A stretch of 64,000 nt of DNA, from positions 471,725 to 535,724 of the forward strand of contig JALMQS010000411.1 in the NCBI GenBank assembly GCA_024734495.1, written 5' to 3'. This document shows, piece by piece, positions 12,427 through 21,145 of the stretch. Position 1 is the stretch's first letter. The number at the start of each line of letters is the position of its first letter. The notes under the pieces were generated by a model that saw nothing but the letters and a program-made list of their open reading frames with translations, had not been told where the DNA came from and did no database searches. Source of the stretch: Forficula auricularia (taxonomy: Eukaryota > Arthropoda > Insecta > Dermaptera > Forficulidae). The position numbers and the translations under genes are program-made.

Positions 12427-15400
12427 CAGATATATATAATCGTATGTTTCCTATATTTAGGTTCAATCATAAGAAACGAATGCAGGTGATTTTTGTCAAA
12501 TATTAAGTGAAAATAATATCTGAACTTATATATTTCTAACTTGAAATAATAAGTTGAGAGATATATCACATTTCGATATATATGTGTGTATGTTTATTTG
12601 CATCAAGCGGAGGACAACCTCTTTGTTTTATCTTTTCATTTATTAGTTGAGTCACAATAAAACTCTTGAAGAGCGAGCCACAGTTTGGCCACCTTTGGTG
12701 TATAATAAAATTTTATCATTAATGTAAAGTTTTAAGCATCTTTTTTTGAGTTTATATGTTGCCTATCGGCGAGAGATTTGTCTTAAGGGTTTGGCTAACG
12801 GGCCTTCAAGCTAGTTAGCTCTTGATTTCGATTCCTGGGGGGATGTAATGTAGCCCTATGATATGCAATGTAAAAATATTTCTACTAAAATCTTAGATTC
12901 GTTCCTAAATAAAATTAAATTCATTTCTTAATATTATAATGGTTATAGTATACCTAACCTGGGTTGATTTTTGAAAAAATTCTATCTTTCTTAAAAAAAA
13001 CAAAAAAAAAAAAAAAACAAGAAATTCAAAAAAAGATGCTTAAATCTTTACATTAATTATTTCAATAAAGGACCCCACACTGAAAACTTTTTTCAGTTTA
13101 GCCTGATTTTTTGCTTTTCCCTTCTAGTTGAAAGGAGTGAAAAATCTTTGACTTTATTTCTTATATATGTTGCATATCGGAGAGAGATTTGTCTTAAGGG
13201 TTTGGCTAACGACCTGCGAAGCGAATTAGTGCTTGGGTTCGATTCCTGAGGAGACGAAGCCCTCTGATATGCAATGTAAAAATATTTCTACTAAAATCTT
13301 AGATTCATTCCTAAATCAAATTAAATTCATTTCTTAATAAAATTTTATATTTATTCTCTAATAATTGACAAAATATTATAAATTAGAAATAAATCAAAAT
13401 GATTCTTAACTCTTTTATTTTTAACTCTTTGGTGATCAGGTTGATTAGAACTAAATGATTCTTTCTCTCAGCTCTTGTTCAATGTATATTTTTCTTTTTC
13501 AAACTTTCTATTTAAACTTAAAATAAAAAGTATTTTATAAATATAATTAACATTTTTTTTAAATATAAATTTTTAAATGAATGGTTTGAAGAAAAGAGAA
13601 AAAATATAACTAAATTATTATCAAGAGTATAAAAAAAACTTTATAAATATTTTGTACTAGCATGATGAAATCTCAATGGGCGATGAAACGTAGATAATTT
13701 AAAATAAAATGTTTAATATGTCCCTCTGCTTTTATAACATATTTATTTTTATTTTAAATATTATATTATATGTTATTATTTTTTAGGGTAAAATTGTATC
13801 CATTGATGGAGAAATGATCATGGTTATGCCAAAACATGAAGATTTAACAGAAGCTCTGGAATTTCGATCAAATGAATTACAAAAGCATTTCAGGATGGGT
13901 GATCACGTTCGTGTTTTAGCAGGTCGTTTTGAAGGTGACACAGGTCTTATTGTACGTGTAGAGGAAAATCGAGTGGTCCTTTTCTCTGATTTAACAATGC
14001 ACGAGCTAGAAGTACTTCCTCGAGATTTACAATTATGTTCAGATATGGCTACAGGAGTCGACTCTTTGGGTCAATTTCAATGGGGGGATTTGGTTAATTT
14101 AGATCCACAAACAGTTGGAGTAATAGTTCGGCTCGAAAAAGAGCATTTCCATGTATTGAATATGCACGGAAAGGTTGTCGAAGCTCGTCCTCAGGCTTTA
14201 CTTAAGAGGCGAGAATCTCGTTTAGCAGCTGCTTTAGATACGGATCAAAATACAGTCCAAAGAAAAGACATTGTCAAAGTGGTAGATGGCCCTCACTCTG
14301 GCAGAAGTGGCGAAATTAAACATTTGTATAGAAATTTCGCCTTTTTACATTCCCGGACCTATTTAGATAATGGAGGAATATTTGTTTGCAAAACTCGGCA
14401 TCTTCAATTGGCAGGCGGTAACAAAGTTGCTACCGCAGCTCCTGCTGGTTTAGCTCCAGGCTTTATGTCACCAAGAATTTCATCCCCAATGCATCCAAGT
14501 GGTCGGGGCGGCGGCGGCGGCGGTGGAGGCCGAGGGGGTCGAGGTGGCCGTGGTGGTGGGGGTGGTGGAGGAGTACGTCGTGATCGCGATCTCATTGGAA
14601 CTACAATCAAAATCACTCAAGGACCGTTTAAAGGGAATGTGGGTATTGTCAAAGATGCAACTGAAACGACAGCTCGAGTTGAGTTACACTCGTCTTGTCA
14701 AACGATTTCAGTGGACAGATCTCATATTTCTAAAATTGGAGAGCCTACTAAAGACGGATCATTCACCAGCTACAGCAGAACACCAGCTTATGGCACTGGT
14801 GGTCAAACTCCACAATACATGCGTGATGGAAGTAAAACACCAATCTATGAAGGTGGTGGACGAACTCCCCATCATGGATCACAGACACCTTTGCATGATG
14901 GATCTCGAACACCTGGACAGTCTGGTGCTTGGGATCCCACAATTACAAATACACCTGCTCGGTCTACTGATTATGAGAGCTCATATTCTTTAGACGATGC
15001 TTCACCATCACCTGGCTATAATCCAAGTACACCAGGATATACAGCAGCCGCTGCTGCAGCTGGTCCATATACTCCACAAACACCAGGAATGTACGGCTCA
15101 GAGCATTCTTTCTCACCCTATCAGCCATCGCCTTCACCAACTTCAGCACAGGTAATTAAATAAATTATTAGTATATTATTTTTATAAAATAAATTAAAAT
15201 AAAATAATTCCTTAAACTTTTCTGATCATGTATAAGAATAAATTAAAAACATGGTCGCCCCTTAAATCAGGATTTGACAGAAAAACATTGCTAGACAGTT
15301 GTCAACCACAGTAAGCTTTTTTCTCTCGCGAAAAATCGGCAGGGGAATATTTTTATCCAGTCCCCGCCAAATTATTTCTCTTCTATCCAGTAAATCTCAA

Positions 15401-18400
15401 CTCATCAATAAAGAACTAACTGCCTATCTTCAGCCAAATCTTGATTTCAATAATCAGTTATTATTGGTTCATCATTTGATTCAATTATCCTTCACCTAAC
15501 TGTTCTTTCACTTACAACTACTCCTATTACATTGTAATCAAAACTTGCAGTCTCAAAAAATTTATCGATCTAATCTAATCCATTTAAATCCATTGGCTCT
15601 AGATAATAGAAGAGAGGTTAAAGTCTGATTCTGTTAGTTAAATTACTAAATAATGGAATAGATTGTCCAAACATAATCAACAGAATTAATTACCTTCCGT
15701 ATTCACCAGAAATCCTCAACTTTTGCTTATAAACTTTGTATATTCTAATTATTTATTCCAGAGTTTCTCTACTTTTTTATTAATGCTCTAAAAATTCTCT
15801 ATTATTATTTCAATCAATAAATTATTTAAATTTAAAAAAAGCCTAATTTTAAGACATTAAATTTTTTTATCTTATTAAAAACATATTTTGGGCTTAGTTT
15901 TCCATCTACAGTTACAATTAAAATTTCCAATTCCCTCTTCTCATCAAAAATAATTTCTTCAAAATTCTCCAAAAATACCCTTATTATCTAGTTTAATACG
16001 AAATAAATCATTCTCATTAGTACAAATAATTTACATAAAATATTAGACACTTTTAAAAAATATTTTAACTTTTTCTTTTGAAATTGGTGATTGATTGGAA
16101 GACTAAAAGAGAATTTTTTAATTAATATTGAATAGATAATTTGAAAATTTTTATTAATGCATGCCACTCACCAAAAAAAAAATAACTGTGCCTTCTTCAT
16201 TATTTGTCCTAGCCACTTTTCAATTTTGAAAATATAATTATTTTAGCTAAAAGTAAAAAAAAAATCATAAAACAAATAAAAATAAAAAAAATTAGAAAAA
16301 CAAGGAAAAATAGAAATTCATTTTCTTCATTTATCTTAGATTTGAAAACAGTTAAGGAAAACCTGCTTTTATTTTCTTCAGTCTAATATAAATATTTCAC
16401 ATGAAAAAAATGTAAGTAGTTTTACTAAAAAAATGAATTTACCTTAAGATGAAGATGAAGGCAAGCTTTTCAAGACGAAATAATATAATAAAATGACACC
16501 ATAAACATCCATATTTGTAATACTAAAGATCTCCCAGGGGAAAACTCTTACTTATGCTATACTATATTCTCAATTTTTTTATTTTTTCACCTAAATATAT
16601 ATTCATATAATAATATATAAAATATTAAAACTCTAGGAATAGCTTGAAAATTTGTTTAGAAAATATAAAATCATAGTCAACTTCTAAATCCTAGGTGTTA
16701 TTATTCTTATTGTGTCAGAAGGGAATATAAATATTTCATATGAAAAAAAATGTAAATAAGTTTTACTAAAAAAATGAATTTACCTTAAGATGAAGATGAA
16801 GGCAAGCTTTTCAAGACGAAATAATATAATAAAATGACACCACAAACATCCATATTTGTAATACTAAAGATCTCCCAGGGGAAAACTCTTACTTATGCTA
16901 TACTATATTCTCAATTTTTTTATTTTTTCACCTAAATATATATTCATATAATAATATATAAAATATTAAAACTCTAGGAATAGCTTGAAAATTTGTTTAG
17001 AAAATATAAAATCATAGTCAACTTCTAAATCCTAGGTGTTATTATTCTTATTGTGTCAGAAGGAATATAAATATTTCATATGAAAAAAAATGTAAATAAG
17101 TTTTACTAAAAAATGAATTTACCTTAAGATGAAGATGAAGGCAAGCTTTTCAAGACGATATAATATAATAAAATGACACCACAAACATCCATATTTGTAA
17201 TACTAAAGATTCCCACATACCACAGGGTGAAAAACCCTTACTTTATGCTATACTAATATTCTCAATTTTTTTATTTTTCCACCTAAATATATATTCATAT
17301 AATAATATATAAAATATTAAAACACAAATGTCTCTAGGAGTAGCTTGAAAATTTGTTTAGAAAATATAAAATCATAGTCAACTTCTAAATCCTAGGTGTT
17401 ATTATTCTTATTGTGCCAGAGGGAATATAAATATTTCATATGAAAAAAAATGTAAATAAGTTTACTAAAAAAATGAATTTACCTTAAGATGAAGATGAAG
17501 GCAAGCTTTTCAAGACTATATAATATAATAAAATGACACCACAAACATCCATATTTGTAATACTAAAGATCTCCCACATACCACAGGGTGAGAAACCCTT
17601 ACTTTTGCTATACAATATTCTCAATTTTTTTATTTTTTCACCTAAATATATATTCATATAATAATATATAAAATATTAAAACACAAATGTCTCTAGGAGT
17701 AGCTTGAAAATTTGTTTAGAAAATATAAATCATAGTCAACTTCTAAATCTTAGGTGTTATTATTCTTATTGAGTCAGAAGGGTTGTTTCACCCCTTCGAG
17801 AATCGAACCAGAATGCCAAAAATGCACTGTGACTTGCCCACCGAGGGGAATCACTTATAGTAAAAATTTTTACCTCAAAGAATCGAACTTCATCATTAAA
17901 AAATTTCCCGGTCACTTGATTCCAAATCTTATCATTTAGCCAAACCATATATTTTGAGGGTCTCGATTTTTGAAATTCTCAATGGAACTACTATTTCTAA
18001 TTTGATCGAACTACTATTCAAGTTGATACATTAACATTATCTCTTTATATATGATAAATTATATTGTATATTTTCTTCTTTTTTTTCTAGTATCAGCCAA
18101 CACCTTCAGGATACGTAGCCACTCCAAGTCCCAGTGGATACACACCATCGCCTACAAATGCAGCTCAGTATACAACACCATCCCCTCTAGGTTACAGCCC
18201 TGTAACACCTGGTGGAGGTGGCAGTTCTAGTAGCACAGCTCATTCTCCATATAACCCCCAGACACCTGGAGCTGGATTTGAACATGGACATTTTACCGAT
18301 TGGGTCACAACAGATATTGAGGTGAAAATAAATTATTTATGATCAAGAGTGCTCCACAAAGATCTCCCACATTGCAAAGTTCAATAACGTAATATTAGTA

Positions 18401-20386
18401 CTAGGTATTTTAAATTTTATTTCTTCGATAGAAAGTGCATAGCCTATAGTATTTTCTATTTGTTTTTTTGAGTAAAATTCTTCTCAAAATGGTATCTAAA
18501 ATTCACAAACCAGAAGCATTATTTCGTTTTGGAAAAGTCAAAAACTACTCTCTTATTCTCAGATATTCAGACAGTTCTAGGTCTTTCAGGTGGTTTTCTC
18601 TTTAGAACTGAACCCGTTGATCAGTGCCGGCCCGAGGCAAGTTTTAGGATGGAGCGAAACCCAATTATGGCGCCCCTGGCAAAGTTTTGGGCTTTGCGGT
18701 CTTAAGGTCATTCACATACTAGCTACACACTCGAAATCAAAATATCGAAAAGCGAAAAAATATTTTTGCGTTGTGATGACAGAATTGTTATTTTTTGAAA
18801 TAATTGAGTTATTGCTATTTTCGATATACCAATATTTACTACATTTGGGAATCTAGACCTCAACTTTGTTCATTTAATCATTCTATCACATACTTACATA
18901 TTTATGGTATAGAAACTTTGTCAAAAATTGGAATAAAAAATGACTAGTGAAGTCACATTAGCAGTTTTGGCATAATGGTGTTCAAGTGCCAAAATATTTT
19001 GAGCATCCCTGCTTCCAATGACCATCTTGAGAGAATTTTTTCTTTATTGACGAAAAACCATAAACGCTTGGGCATAACTATAGAAATGCAGGTATATGCA
19101 GTGCATGGACAAATCTTGGTCTGAGTTCTATTTTAAAAAACAAGGATTTGCTAAAATGTGGGAAAGATTTGAGAAAATACCTTCAGAGCAGTCTGTGAGA
19201 GCAAATATATGCAATTGTGTTCTATTTGTCATTCTTTCCAATTAATATTCCAATTATATAAACAAATATAAAACAACACTAATTAAGAAAAGGAGGGGAA
19301 AAAAAATTGTTTTTCTATGCCTTTGCTAAAAAAGAAGAAAGTTTTGAACACTTATGTGGAGAGAAGAAGGAAACATTTTATTTGTTTCATTCATTGACCC
19401 TTTGAAACCCTGAAGAAGGAGGGAAGAATCCTCCGAAACGTCGGTTTGAAAGGAAAGGAGGAAGGATTCCAATAAATTACACCTTATTTGATATGTGTTA
19501 ATTTTTCTTTCCTCACTACCCCTGGGCTGCCTTCCATTACATTCAATTAAAATTTCTACCAGTACGTCTCTCTCCCGAGAAAATTTCGTTGCAATAAAAC
19601 AACATATTATAAAAAATATGTTAATAATAAATTAATTTAAGTCATAAAGAGGAATCAATGAGGTTTTTTCTACTTGATGCAAATAAACATATGCGTATAT
19701 ATATATATATATAATATTTGTATATGCACTATACGTTTGTATCAACCAGAGGACAACCTTATTGATTTCTCTTTTATATATCAACAACACTGCTACTCTC
19801 GGCCAAACAAAATCTTTTCAATTAATTTAAAAGTCTCCCGTATTTCATTACTGAAAATATGTCAACCCTCCGCACATTATTAAGTGAAAGGAAAAACTAC
19901 ATTGTATGCACTTGCGCGTGTAAGAAATAAAATACCTTGAACCATTATTGATCTGTTTTGAAATGAGGGAGGTTTTTATGGCGCACCCGGTATTGTTTTA
20001 TTTTGGCGAAATATACAATTTTTCAATTGATTTTTAATTCTAATCTTGTTTTTTTTTCTTTCTTGGAATAGGTTCGAATTCGGGACACTCACGATGACCC
20101 TGGACTTGTTGGAGGTGTTGGTGTTGTTAGATCCGTTTCAGGTGGAATGTGCAGCGTTTTGGTCCACGCTGAAGATCGAGTTTTCTCTATTCTTGCTGAA
20201 AATTTAGAACCAGTTATACCTAAAACAAATGATCAAGTTAAAGTTATTGGTGGAGAATTCCGAGAATCAGTCGGCACATTGGTTTCTATTGATAATGAAG
20301 AAGGCGTTGTTAAATTGTTACACCAAGATAGTAATGTTGTCATGATTCAATTGAAGTTCCTTGGTGTAATGAATACAAATTCATAA
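2697..20386 (+). CDS. Spt5: SPT5 transcription elongation factor (DSIF large subunit), 3' six exons
   Basis: SPT5 pairs with SPT4 to form DSIF, which binds RNA polymerase II in the nucleus and controls promoter-proximal pausing and elongation. The window holds join(2697..2889, 5032..5273, 6050..6275, 13787..15151, 18091..18321, 20072..20386), giving about 856 residues that match animal SPT5 throughout. In order they encode: the C-terminal part of the NGN domain, the linker with the RIDY and [14 protein letters not shown] segment, KOW domains, a Gly/Arg tract, a further KOW, the GSxTP repeats targeted by P-TEFb, the SPSPxxY repeats, and the last KOW ending FLGVMNTNS. Introns are 2142, 776, 7511, 2939 and 1750 bp, all GT-AG. 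The first visible exon begins with the last base of a split codon, so the N-terminus lies left of the window. The introns are loaded with transposons but every coding exon is clean. Confidence 0.97.
3119..3405 (+). mobile_element. tRNA-derived SINE in SPT5 intron
   Basis: The 5' part has a pol III A-box-like stretch (GTGGGTCAGTAGTGTCGGGC) and, about 50 bp on, a B-box-like GGTTCAAGAAC. It is clearly more GC-rich than the flanks. The body (TTGGAAAGCAATGGCAACCT, then GAGGGGCCAAAACGTCAGGG) resembles the conserved central part and LINE-derived tail of insect SINEs. The 3' end is AAAAGAAGAA. It lies in the same orientation as SPT5. The parent tRNA was not identified. Confidence 0.6.
3770..4090 (-). 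repeat. Penelope-associated terminal repeat, copy 1
   Basis: This directly follows (on the - strand) the GIY-YIG fragment at 4064..4470. Related copies lie at 12445..12560, 25210..25465 with 25895..26090, 26090..26410 and 49856..50170. Shared blocks include ACTCCAATAGCTTCAACC, GATTTTTGTCAAATA with TTAAGTGAAAATAATATC, and AATTAACATATTAAC. A small palindrome is made by the block ending ATTATTCTTTGATAT and its inverted copy at 3916..3940. Probably the pseudo-LTR of a Penelope-like element. No hammerhead core is visible here, unlike the other foldback families of the window. Confidence 0.6.
4064..4470 (-). pseudogene. Penelope-like element GIY-YIG endonuclease fragment, frameshifted
   Basis: On the - strand one frame gives [20 protein letters not shown] and the neighbouring frame continues [36 protein letters not shown] and then FILESLYIN. 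Read together they match the order expected of the GIY-YIG endonuclease at the C-terminus of Penelope-like reverse transcriptases: the YIG motif, an H-K-Y helix, a catalytic-type [11 protein letters not shown] segment and a Glu in the LES motif. One frameshift near 4260 separates the halves. The reverse transcriptase part is absent. Family assignment is from motif order and the Cys-containing CDCSELYIG lead, not a database search. Confidence 0.75.
4579..4937. repeat. Possible MITE with ~27 bp imperfect inverted ends
   Basis: The segment near 4585 (AAATAAACTAAAAGAGATAT) reappears inverted at 4907..4937 (ATATCTCTTTTACTAGTTTA). The inner 300 bp is AT-rich and non-coding. No target duplication was resolved. 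It lies in the first visible SPT5 intron. Confidence 0.35.
5032..5273 (+). CDS. Spt5: SPT5 exon: NGN-KOW linker and KOW1 region
   Basis: Acceptor CTAAG before 5032, donor GTAAAT from 5274. It encodes [20 protein letters not shown], then [17 protein letters not shown], a [11 protein letters not shown] basic stretch, [20 protein letters not shown] and LVFEGN. The last two bases (AG) are completed by G of the next exon to give Arg. The start of this exon is not an ATG; the first in-frame Met would drop 17 conserved codons. Confidence 0.95.
5413..5661 (+). mobile_element. Foldback element with one hammerhead-like motif
   Basis: The ends are inverted copies: GAGTGGATATTGATGAAGCA at 5413 and TGCCTCATCAATATCCACTC at 5642..5661. 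Between them lies a hammerhead-like core (see the ncRNA entry). It belongs to the same broad family as 19.4 kb and 54.0 kb, since all share the GAAGGAGG stem and CCGAAACGTC. Confidence 0.6.
5553..5597 (+). ncRNA. Hammerhead ribozyme-like motif H1
   Basis: CTGAAGA at 5559..5565, stem II AGGAGG/CCTCC, GAAA at 5582..5585, then the palindrome ACGT and C5589 as the cleavage-site base. Stem I (AAAC upstream, GTTT downstream) has one C-A mismatch next to the core. All strictly conserved core bases are present; the variable seventh core base is A. Confidence 0.55.
6050..6275 (+). CDS. Spt5: SPT5 exon: linker to start of KOW2
   Basis: Acceptor TTTTTAG before 6050, donor GTAAAT from 6276. The first base completes the split Arg codon. 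It then encodes [40 protein letters not shown], and the KOW lead [20 protein letters not shown]. It ends in phase 0. Confidence 0.95.
6430..6575. other. GC-rich hairpin segment in SPT5 intron
   Basis: A short GC-rich island in AT-rich intron. It holds a perfect hairpin, GGGCGTGC then CTTCA then GCACGCCC, at about 6488..6508, followed by smaller inverted repeats (AGCCCTCTGGGCT). No coding match or repeat partner was recognised; a somewhat similar GC-rich patch occurs at 7655..7760. Probably a transposon remnant. Confidence 0.3.
6765..7022 (+). pseudogene. LINE 3' end fragment (RTE-like) with (ATG)n tail
   Basis: One frame reads [20 protein letters not shown], then [17 protein letters not shown]. 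This matches the C-terminal LINE block in which RG..GRPR.KYLDQI follows an H-x-R motif. It ends in GATGATGATGAG, a tandem-repeat tail. The rest of the reverse transcriptase is missing. It inserted into SPT5 intron 3 in the sense orientation. Confidence 0.6.
7938..8114. repeat. GC-rich palindrome, ~75 bp arms
   Basis: The left arm, about 7938..8013 (starting CGGTTCGGTTAATA, then TTCGTATAGCTC and GGGCTGGCATTTAGA), is repeated inverted at 8034..8110 around a 20 bp loop. The arms are nearly identical, so the RNA would form a long stable hairpin. No coding content. Confidence 0.8.
8124..8273. repeat. Tandem dimer of ~74 bp
   Basis: Two adjacent copies of a unit running from GGGCGGGGTGT and TTTCGGGCTCCCAT through TCTAATCAAACACACATTG to CAGCCAATC. 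They differ by a few bases and T-run length. It directly abuts the palindrome on its left and shares its AACCGAAC motif. Confidence 0.75.
8390..8556. repeat. Foldback repeat, family of 19.4 and 54.0 kb
   Basis: Arms of about 75 bp: AATGGAGGACAGCCCAGGGG through AATTAACACATATCAAATAA, then inverted back to CCCCTGGGCTGCCTTCCATT. The same arms flank the hammerhead copies at 19389..19570 and 53960..54362. Here the ribozyme-bearing centre has been deleted. Confidence 0.75.
8960..9163. mobile_element. Foldback MITE, ~95 bp near-perfect TIRs
   Basis: It begins AGGGCCGGTTGTATGTC and ends with the inverse GACATACAACCGGCCCT. The arms are almost identical over about 95 bp around a 15 bp centre. Non-coding. 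The flanks are too AT-rich to name a target duplication with confidence. It lies in SPT5 intron 3. Confidence 0.75.
9436..9673. mobile_element. MITE with ~40 bp TIRs
   Basis: The inverted ends contain GGTCATTTTGAAAAGGGGTC and GACCCCTTTTCAAAATGACC, extended outward by AATTGAAT and ATTCAATT. The centre is 160 bp and non-coding. Confidence 0.65.
9910..9960 (-). ncRNA. Hammerhead ribozyme-like motif H2
   Basis: On the - strand: stem I strand ATAATAGA, core CTGATGA (9952..9946), stem II GAGGGC/GCCCTC with an AAA-containing loop, GAAA (9929..9926), the self-complementary ACTATAGT as stem III, C as the cleavage base, then TCGTTAT. Stem I pairs as two base pairs, a small internal loop, and ATAA with TTAT. 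All core bases are present. The internal loop is where type I hammerheads make their tertiary contact. Confidence 0.7.
10005..10060 (+). ncRNA. Hammerhead-like motif H3 (slightly decayed partner of H2)
   Basis: CTGATGA at 10017..10023 and GAAA at 10036..10039, but the following C of stem III is lost (GAAATATAGTC) and stem II (AAAGCAAGCCCTC) is weakened. The inverted partner at 9910..9960 keeps the full core. Confidence 0.45.
10407..11160. mobile_element. TIR element flanked by TA, ~250 bp inverted arms
   Basis: It starts GGGTGGTCCTTATTTTGGG and ends CCCAAAATAAGGACCACCC, flanked on both sides by TA. Similarity of the arms continues inward for about 250 bp, for example the CCCCCAAGTTTCAAGTC and CATCGCTGGGGGCAC blocks. 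No transposase is visible. A TA target with long arms suggests a non-autonomous Tc1/mariner-type or similar element; that assignment is inference. Confidence 0.7.
11340..11660. other. GC-rich unexplained island with hairpin
   Basis: A patch much richer in GC than the surrounding intron. It contains a 15 bp stem (CCCCACACTCATC, GAG, GATGAGTGTGCGGGG) around 11415..11447. The + frame is open for 107 codons from 11344 but resembles no family I know, and other frames are closed. The right part (from 11624, CAGTCTCCAACCTTAATATG) looks like a hAT-type terminus, but no matching second end was found. Confidence 0.3.
12098..12630. mobile_element. ~530 bp foldback element with hammerhead motif
   Basis: The outer arms are TTGATGCAAATAAAC with AGGTGTCCTCTGC, inverted at 12584..12630. 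The inner arms, TTTGTTTGAGACTATAGT through TGGAGTCAATACCGTAT, fold around 12285. A Penelope-type terminal repeat fragment (12445..12560) is lodged in the right arm. The same outer arms occur at 19668..19760 and partly at 53380. Includes an (AT)n run at 12390..12418. Confidence 0.65.
12184..12228 (-). ncRNA. Hammerhead ribozyme-like motif H4
   Basis: The - strand reads CTGATGA, stem II GAAGAC/GTCTTC, GAAA, palindrome ACTATAGT, C. The full core and a 6 bp stem II are intact; stem I is short (AGA with TC). A degenerate inverted partner lies at 12341..12378 on the + strand, where CTGATGA is kept but GAAA is changed. Confidence 0.55.
12719..13056. repeat. Inverted ~35 bp arms enclosing SINE copy 1
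   Basis: The block TTAAGCATCTTTTTTTGA near 12731 returns inverted as TTCAAAAAAAGATGCTTAA at 13024..13042, extended by TTAATGTAAAG on the left and its inverse CTTTACATTAA on the right. The SINE-like repeat at 12752..12935 lies inside. Confidence 0.5.
12752..12935 (+). mobile_element. tRNA-like SINE, copy 1
   Basis: Nearly the same as 13160..13345. Both begin TATATGTTGC and contain GAGATTTGTCTTAAGGGTTT with GGCTAACG (A-box-like), then TTCGATTCCTG (B-box-like), GATATGCAATGTAAAAATAT and TCTACTAAAATCTTAGATTC. The B box of this copy is altered (TTTCGATTCC). In SPT5 intron 3. Confidence 0.6.
13160..13345 (+). mobile_element. tRNA-like SINE, copy 2
   Basis: This direct repeat of the 12752..12935 element keeps a good pol III B box (GGTTCGATTCC). 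About 410 bp separates the starts. The parent tRNA is unknown. Confidence 0.6.
13787..15151 (+). CDS. Spt5: SPT5 exon: KOW domains and CTR
   Basis: The largest exon, 455 codons in phase 0, from acceptor TTTTAG before 13787 to donor GTAATT at 15152. It encodes [20 protein letters not shown], then the KOW units [40 protein letters not shown] and [16 protein letters not shown] Gly/Arg tract follows (14506..14574, unusually GC-rich), then the KOW with [20 protein letters not shown]. The C-terminal repeats come next ([23 protein letters not shown] and similar), the sites P-TEFb phosphorylates in relatives, then TPGYT-type and SPSP repeats. The first nine codons precede the first Met, so that Met is not a start. 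Confidence 0.97.
16385..17782. repeat. Four-unit tandem array, ~340-360 bp units
   Basis: Units start at about 16385, 16724, 17064 and 17424, each at AATATAAATATTTCA, and end near TTATTGTGTCAGAAGGG. Units 1 and 2 are the most alike; units 3 and 4 share small insertions (CACATACCACAGGG and ACACAAATGTC), showing stepwise duplication. Non-coding, within SPT5 intron 4. Confidence 0.9.
18091..18321 (+). CDS. Spt5: SPT5 exon: CTR2 (SP/TP-rich)
   Basis: Acceptor TTTTTCTAG before 18091, donor GTGAAA from 18322. 77 codons: [46 protein letters not shown] and DWVTTDIE. This is the Pro-Ser-Thr-Tyr repeat region followed by the conserved DWVTTDI lead into the last KOW. Confidence 0.95.
18617..18760 (+). 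repeat. hAT-like terminal fragment
   Basis: CAGTGCCGGCCCGAGGCA resembles the left terminus of insect hAT elements, and the following GGCGCCCCTGGCAAAG stretch fits their subterminal region. A related GGCGCACCCGG patch lies near 19980. No matching right end with an 8 bp duplication was found, so this is a relic at best. Confidence 0.3.
19389..19570 (+). mobile_element. Hammerhead-bearing repeat, one arm
   Basis: Carries H6 followed by AAAGGAGGAAGGATTCCAAT, the ATTACACCTTATTTGATATG block and CCCCTGGGCTGCCTTCCATT, the arm shared with 8390..8556 and 53960..54362. Only one arm is present. Confidence 0.7.
19402..19450 (+). ncRNA. Hammerhead ribozyme-like motif H6
   Basis: Stem I AAACC upstream and GGTTT downstream pair perfectly. 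CTGAAGA at 19410..19416; stem II GGAGG/CCTCC with a purine-rich loop; GAAA at 19435..19438; palindrome ACGT; C19442 as the cleavage base. The best-preserved copy of its family. In SPT5 intron 5, sense orientation. Confidence 0.7.
20072..20386 (+). CDS. Spt5: SPT5 terminal exon: last KOW
   Basis: Acceptor TTGGAATAG before 20072; TAA at 20384..20386. 104 residues: [59 protein letters not shown] and [12 protein letters not shown]. It matches the C-terminal KOW of animal SPT5. The stop codon runs directly into an AATAAA (20386..20391). Confidence 0.96.
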   Translation, partial: VRIRDTHDDPGLVGGVGVVRSVSGGMCSVLVHAEDRVFSILAENLEPVIPKTNDQVKVIGGEFRESVGTLVSIDNEEGVVKLLHQDSNVVMIQLKFLGVMNTNS

Positions 20387-20391
20387 ATAAA
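20386..20391 (+). terminator. Possible SPT5 poly-A signal
   Basis: AATAAA starts on the last base of the stop codon; a second one is at 20635..20640, inside a MITE. Which is used cannot be told from sequence. Confidence 0.35.
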
Positions 20392-20536
20392 AAAGATTTT
20401 TGTTTTTATTTTATATATCAAATATTAGATTTATTTTATCAACTTAAATTATGTACAAATATATGTAAATATAATAATTCAATTTTTTTTAATTATCCTC
20501 AAAAAATACTGCTGCTTTCACAAACAAAAGATTTAA

Positions 20537-20867
20537 AACACGTTGACTACCAAGGTCCAATTCAATGAACTCCATTCCAAATCCAAGCCATTTACTCCAA
20601 AATTTAATTTATATTAATTTATTTTATTTTTACCAATAAATATAAAAATTAAATTTTTTTCACGTGAAAATATTTTCTTTCTAACAAGGGCCTTAAATGC
20701 CAACTATGCTTTATTTAGAAGCCACGCGTCCCGTTTAACGTGCCTATGCTACGAATAAACTCCTACTTGGCTTAGGGGGTCAGATATTAGGAAACGAGTA
20801 TACTTGTAGTTGGTTTACGAAGAAGATACCTTAGCTACTAGTATACTCGTGGTTGGCAGTCAACGTG
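20537..20867. mobile_element. piggyBac-like MITE (TTAA-flanked)
   Basis: The ends are inverted: CACGTTGACTACCAA on the left and TTGGCAGTCAACGTG on the right. TTAA flanks both sides (20533..20536 and 20868..20871). No transposase. It lies 150 bp after the SPT5 stop. TTAA targets and CACGTTGAC-type ends fit non-autonomous piggyBac elements. Confidence 0.7.
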
Positions 20868-21145
20868 TTAAAATACTTAACATGGATTTCACCAAGCACA
20901 CTTAAACTAATGTAGCACTTTAAATCAGGTTGAAAGATAAATTGTATTTCACCATGATGCTTAAATTTTAGTAAGGCTAAGCGATGCTTTTCCCTTAAGT
21001 ATCATTGCTACCTTTAAAGTTGGTTTTAGATTAATTTAAGTGCTACCTTAGTTTAAGTTTGATTTTTGAAACATAACATTATATGAAACCCACCTCGTAA
21101 TTTTACTTAATAATTTTTTATTAATAAAAAAATGTTTCACCTTAA

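Noticed and set aside
14404..14616. 70-codon proline-rich frame antisense to SPT5
   Set aside because: It is only the reverse reading of the Gly/Arg tract in the SPT5 exon.
14499..14993. 164-codon + frame overlapping the SPT5 exon
   Set aside because: Shifted-frame shadow of SPT5; the encoded residues match no family, while the SPT5 frame matches throughout.
16385..17782. Regular repeats resembling an array
   Set aside because: Units are about 345 bp with no spacers; this is a tandem duplication, not CRISPR, and the genome is eukaryotic.
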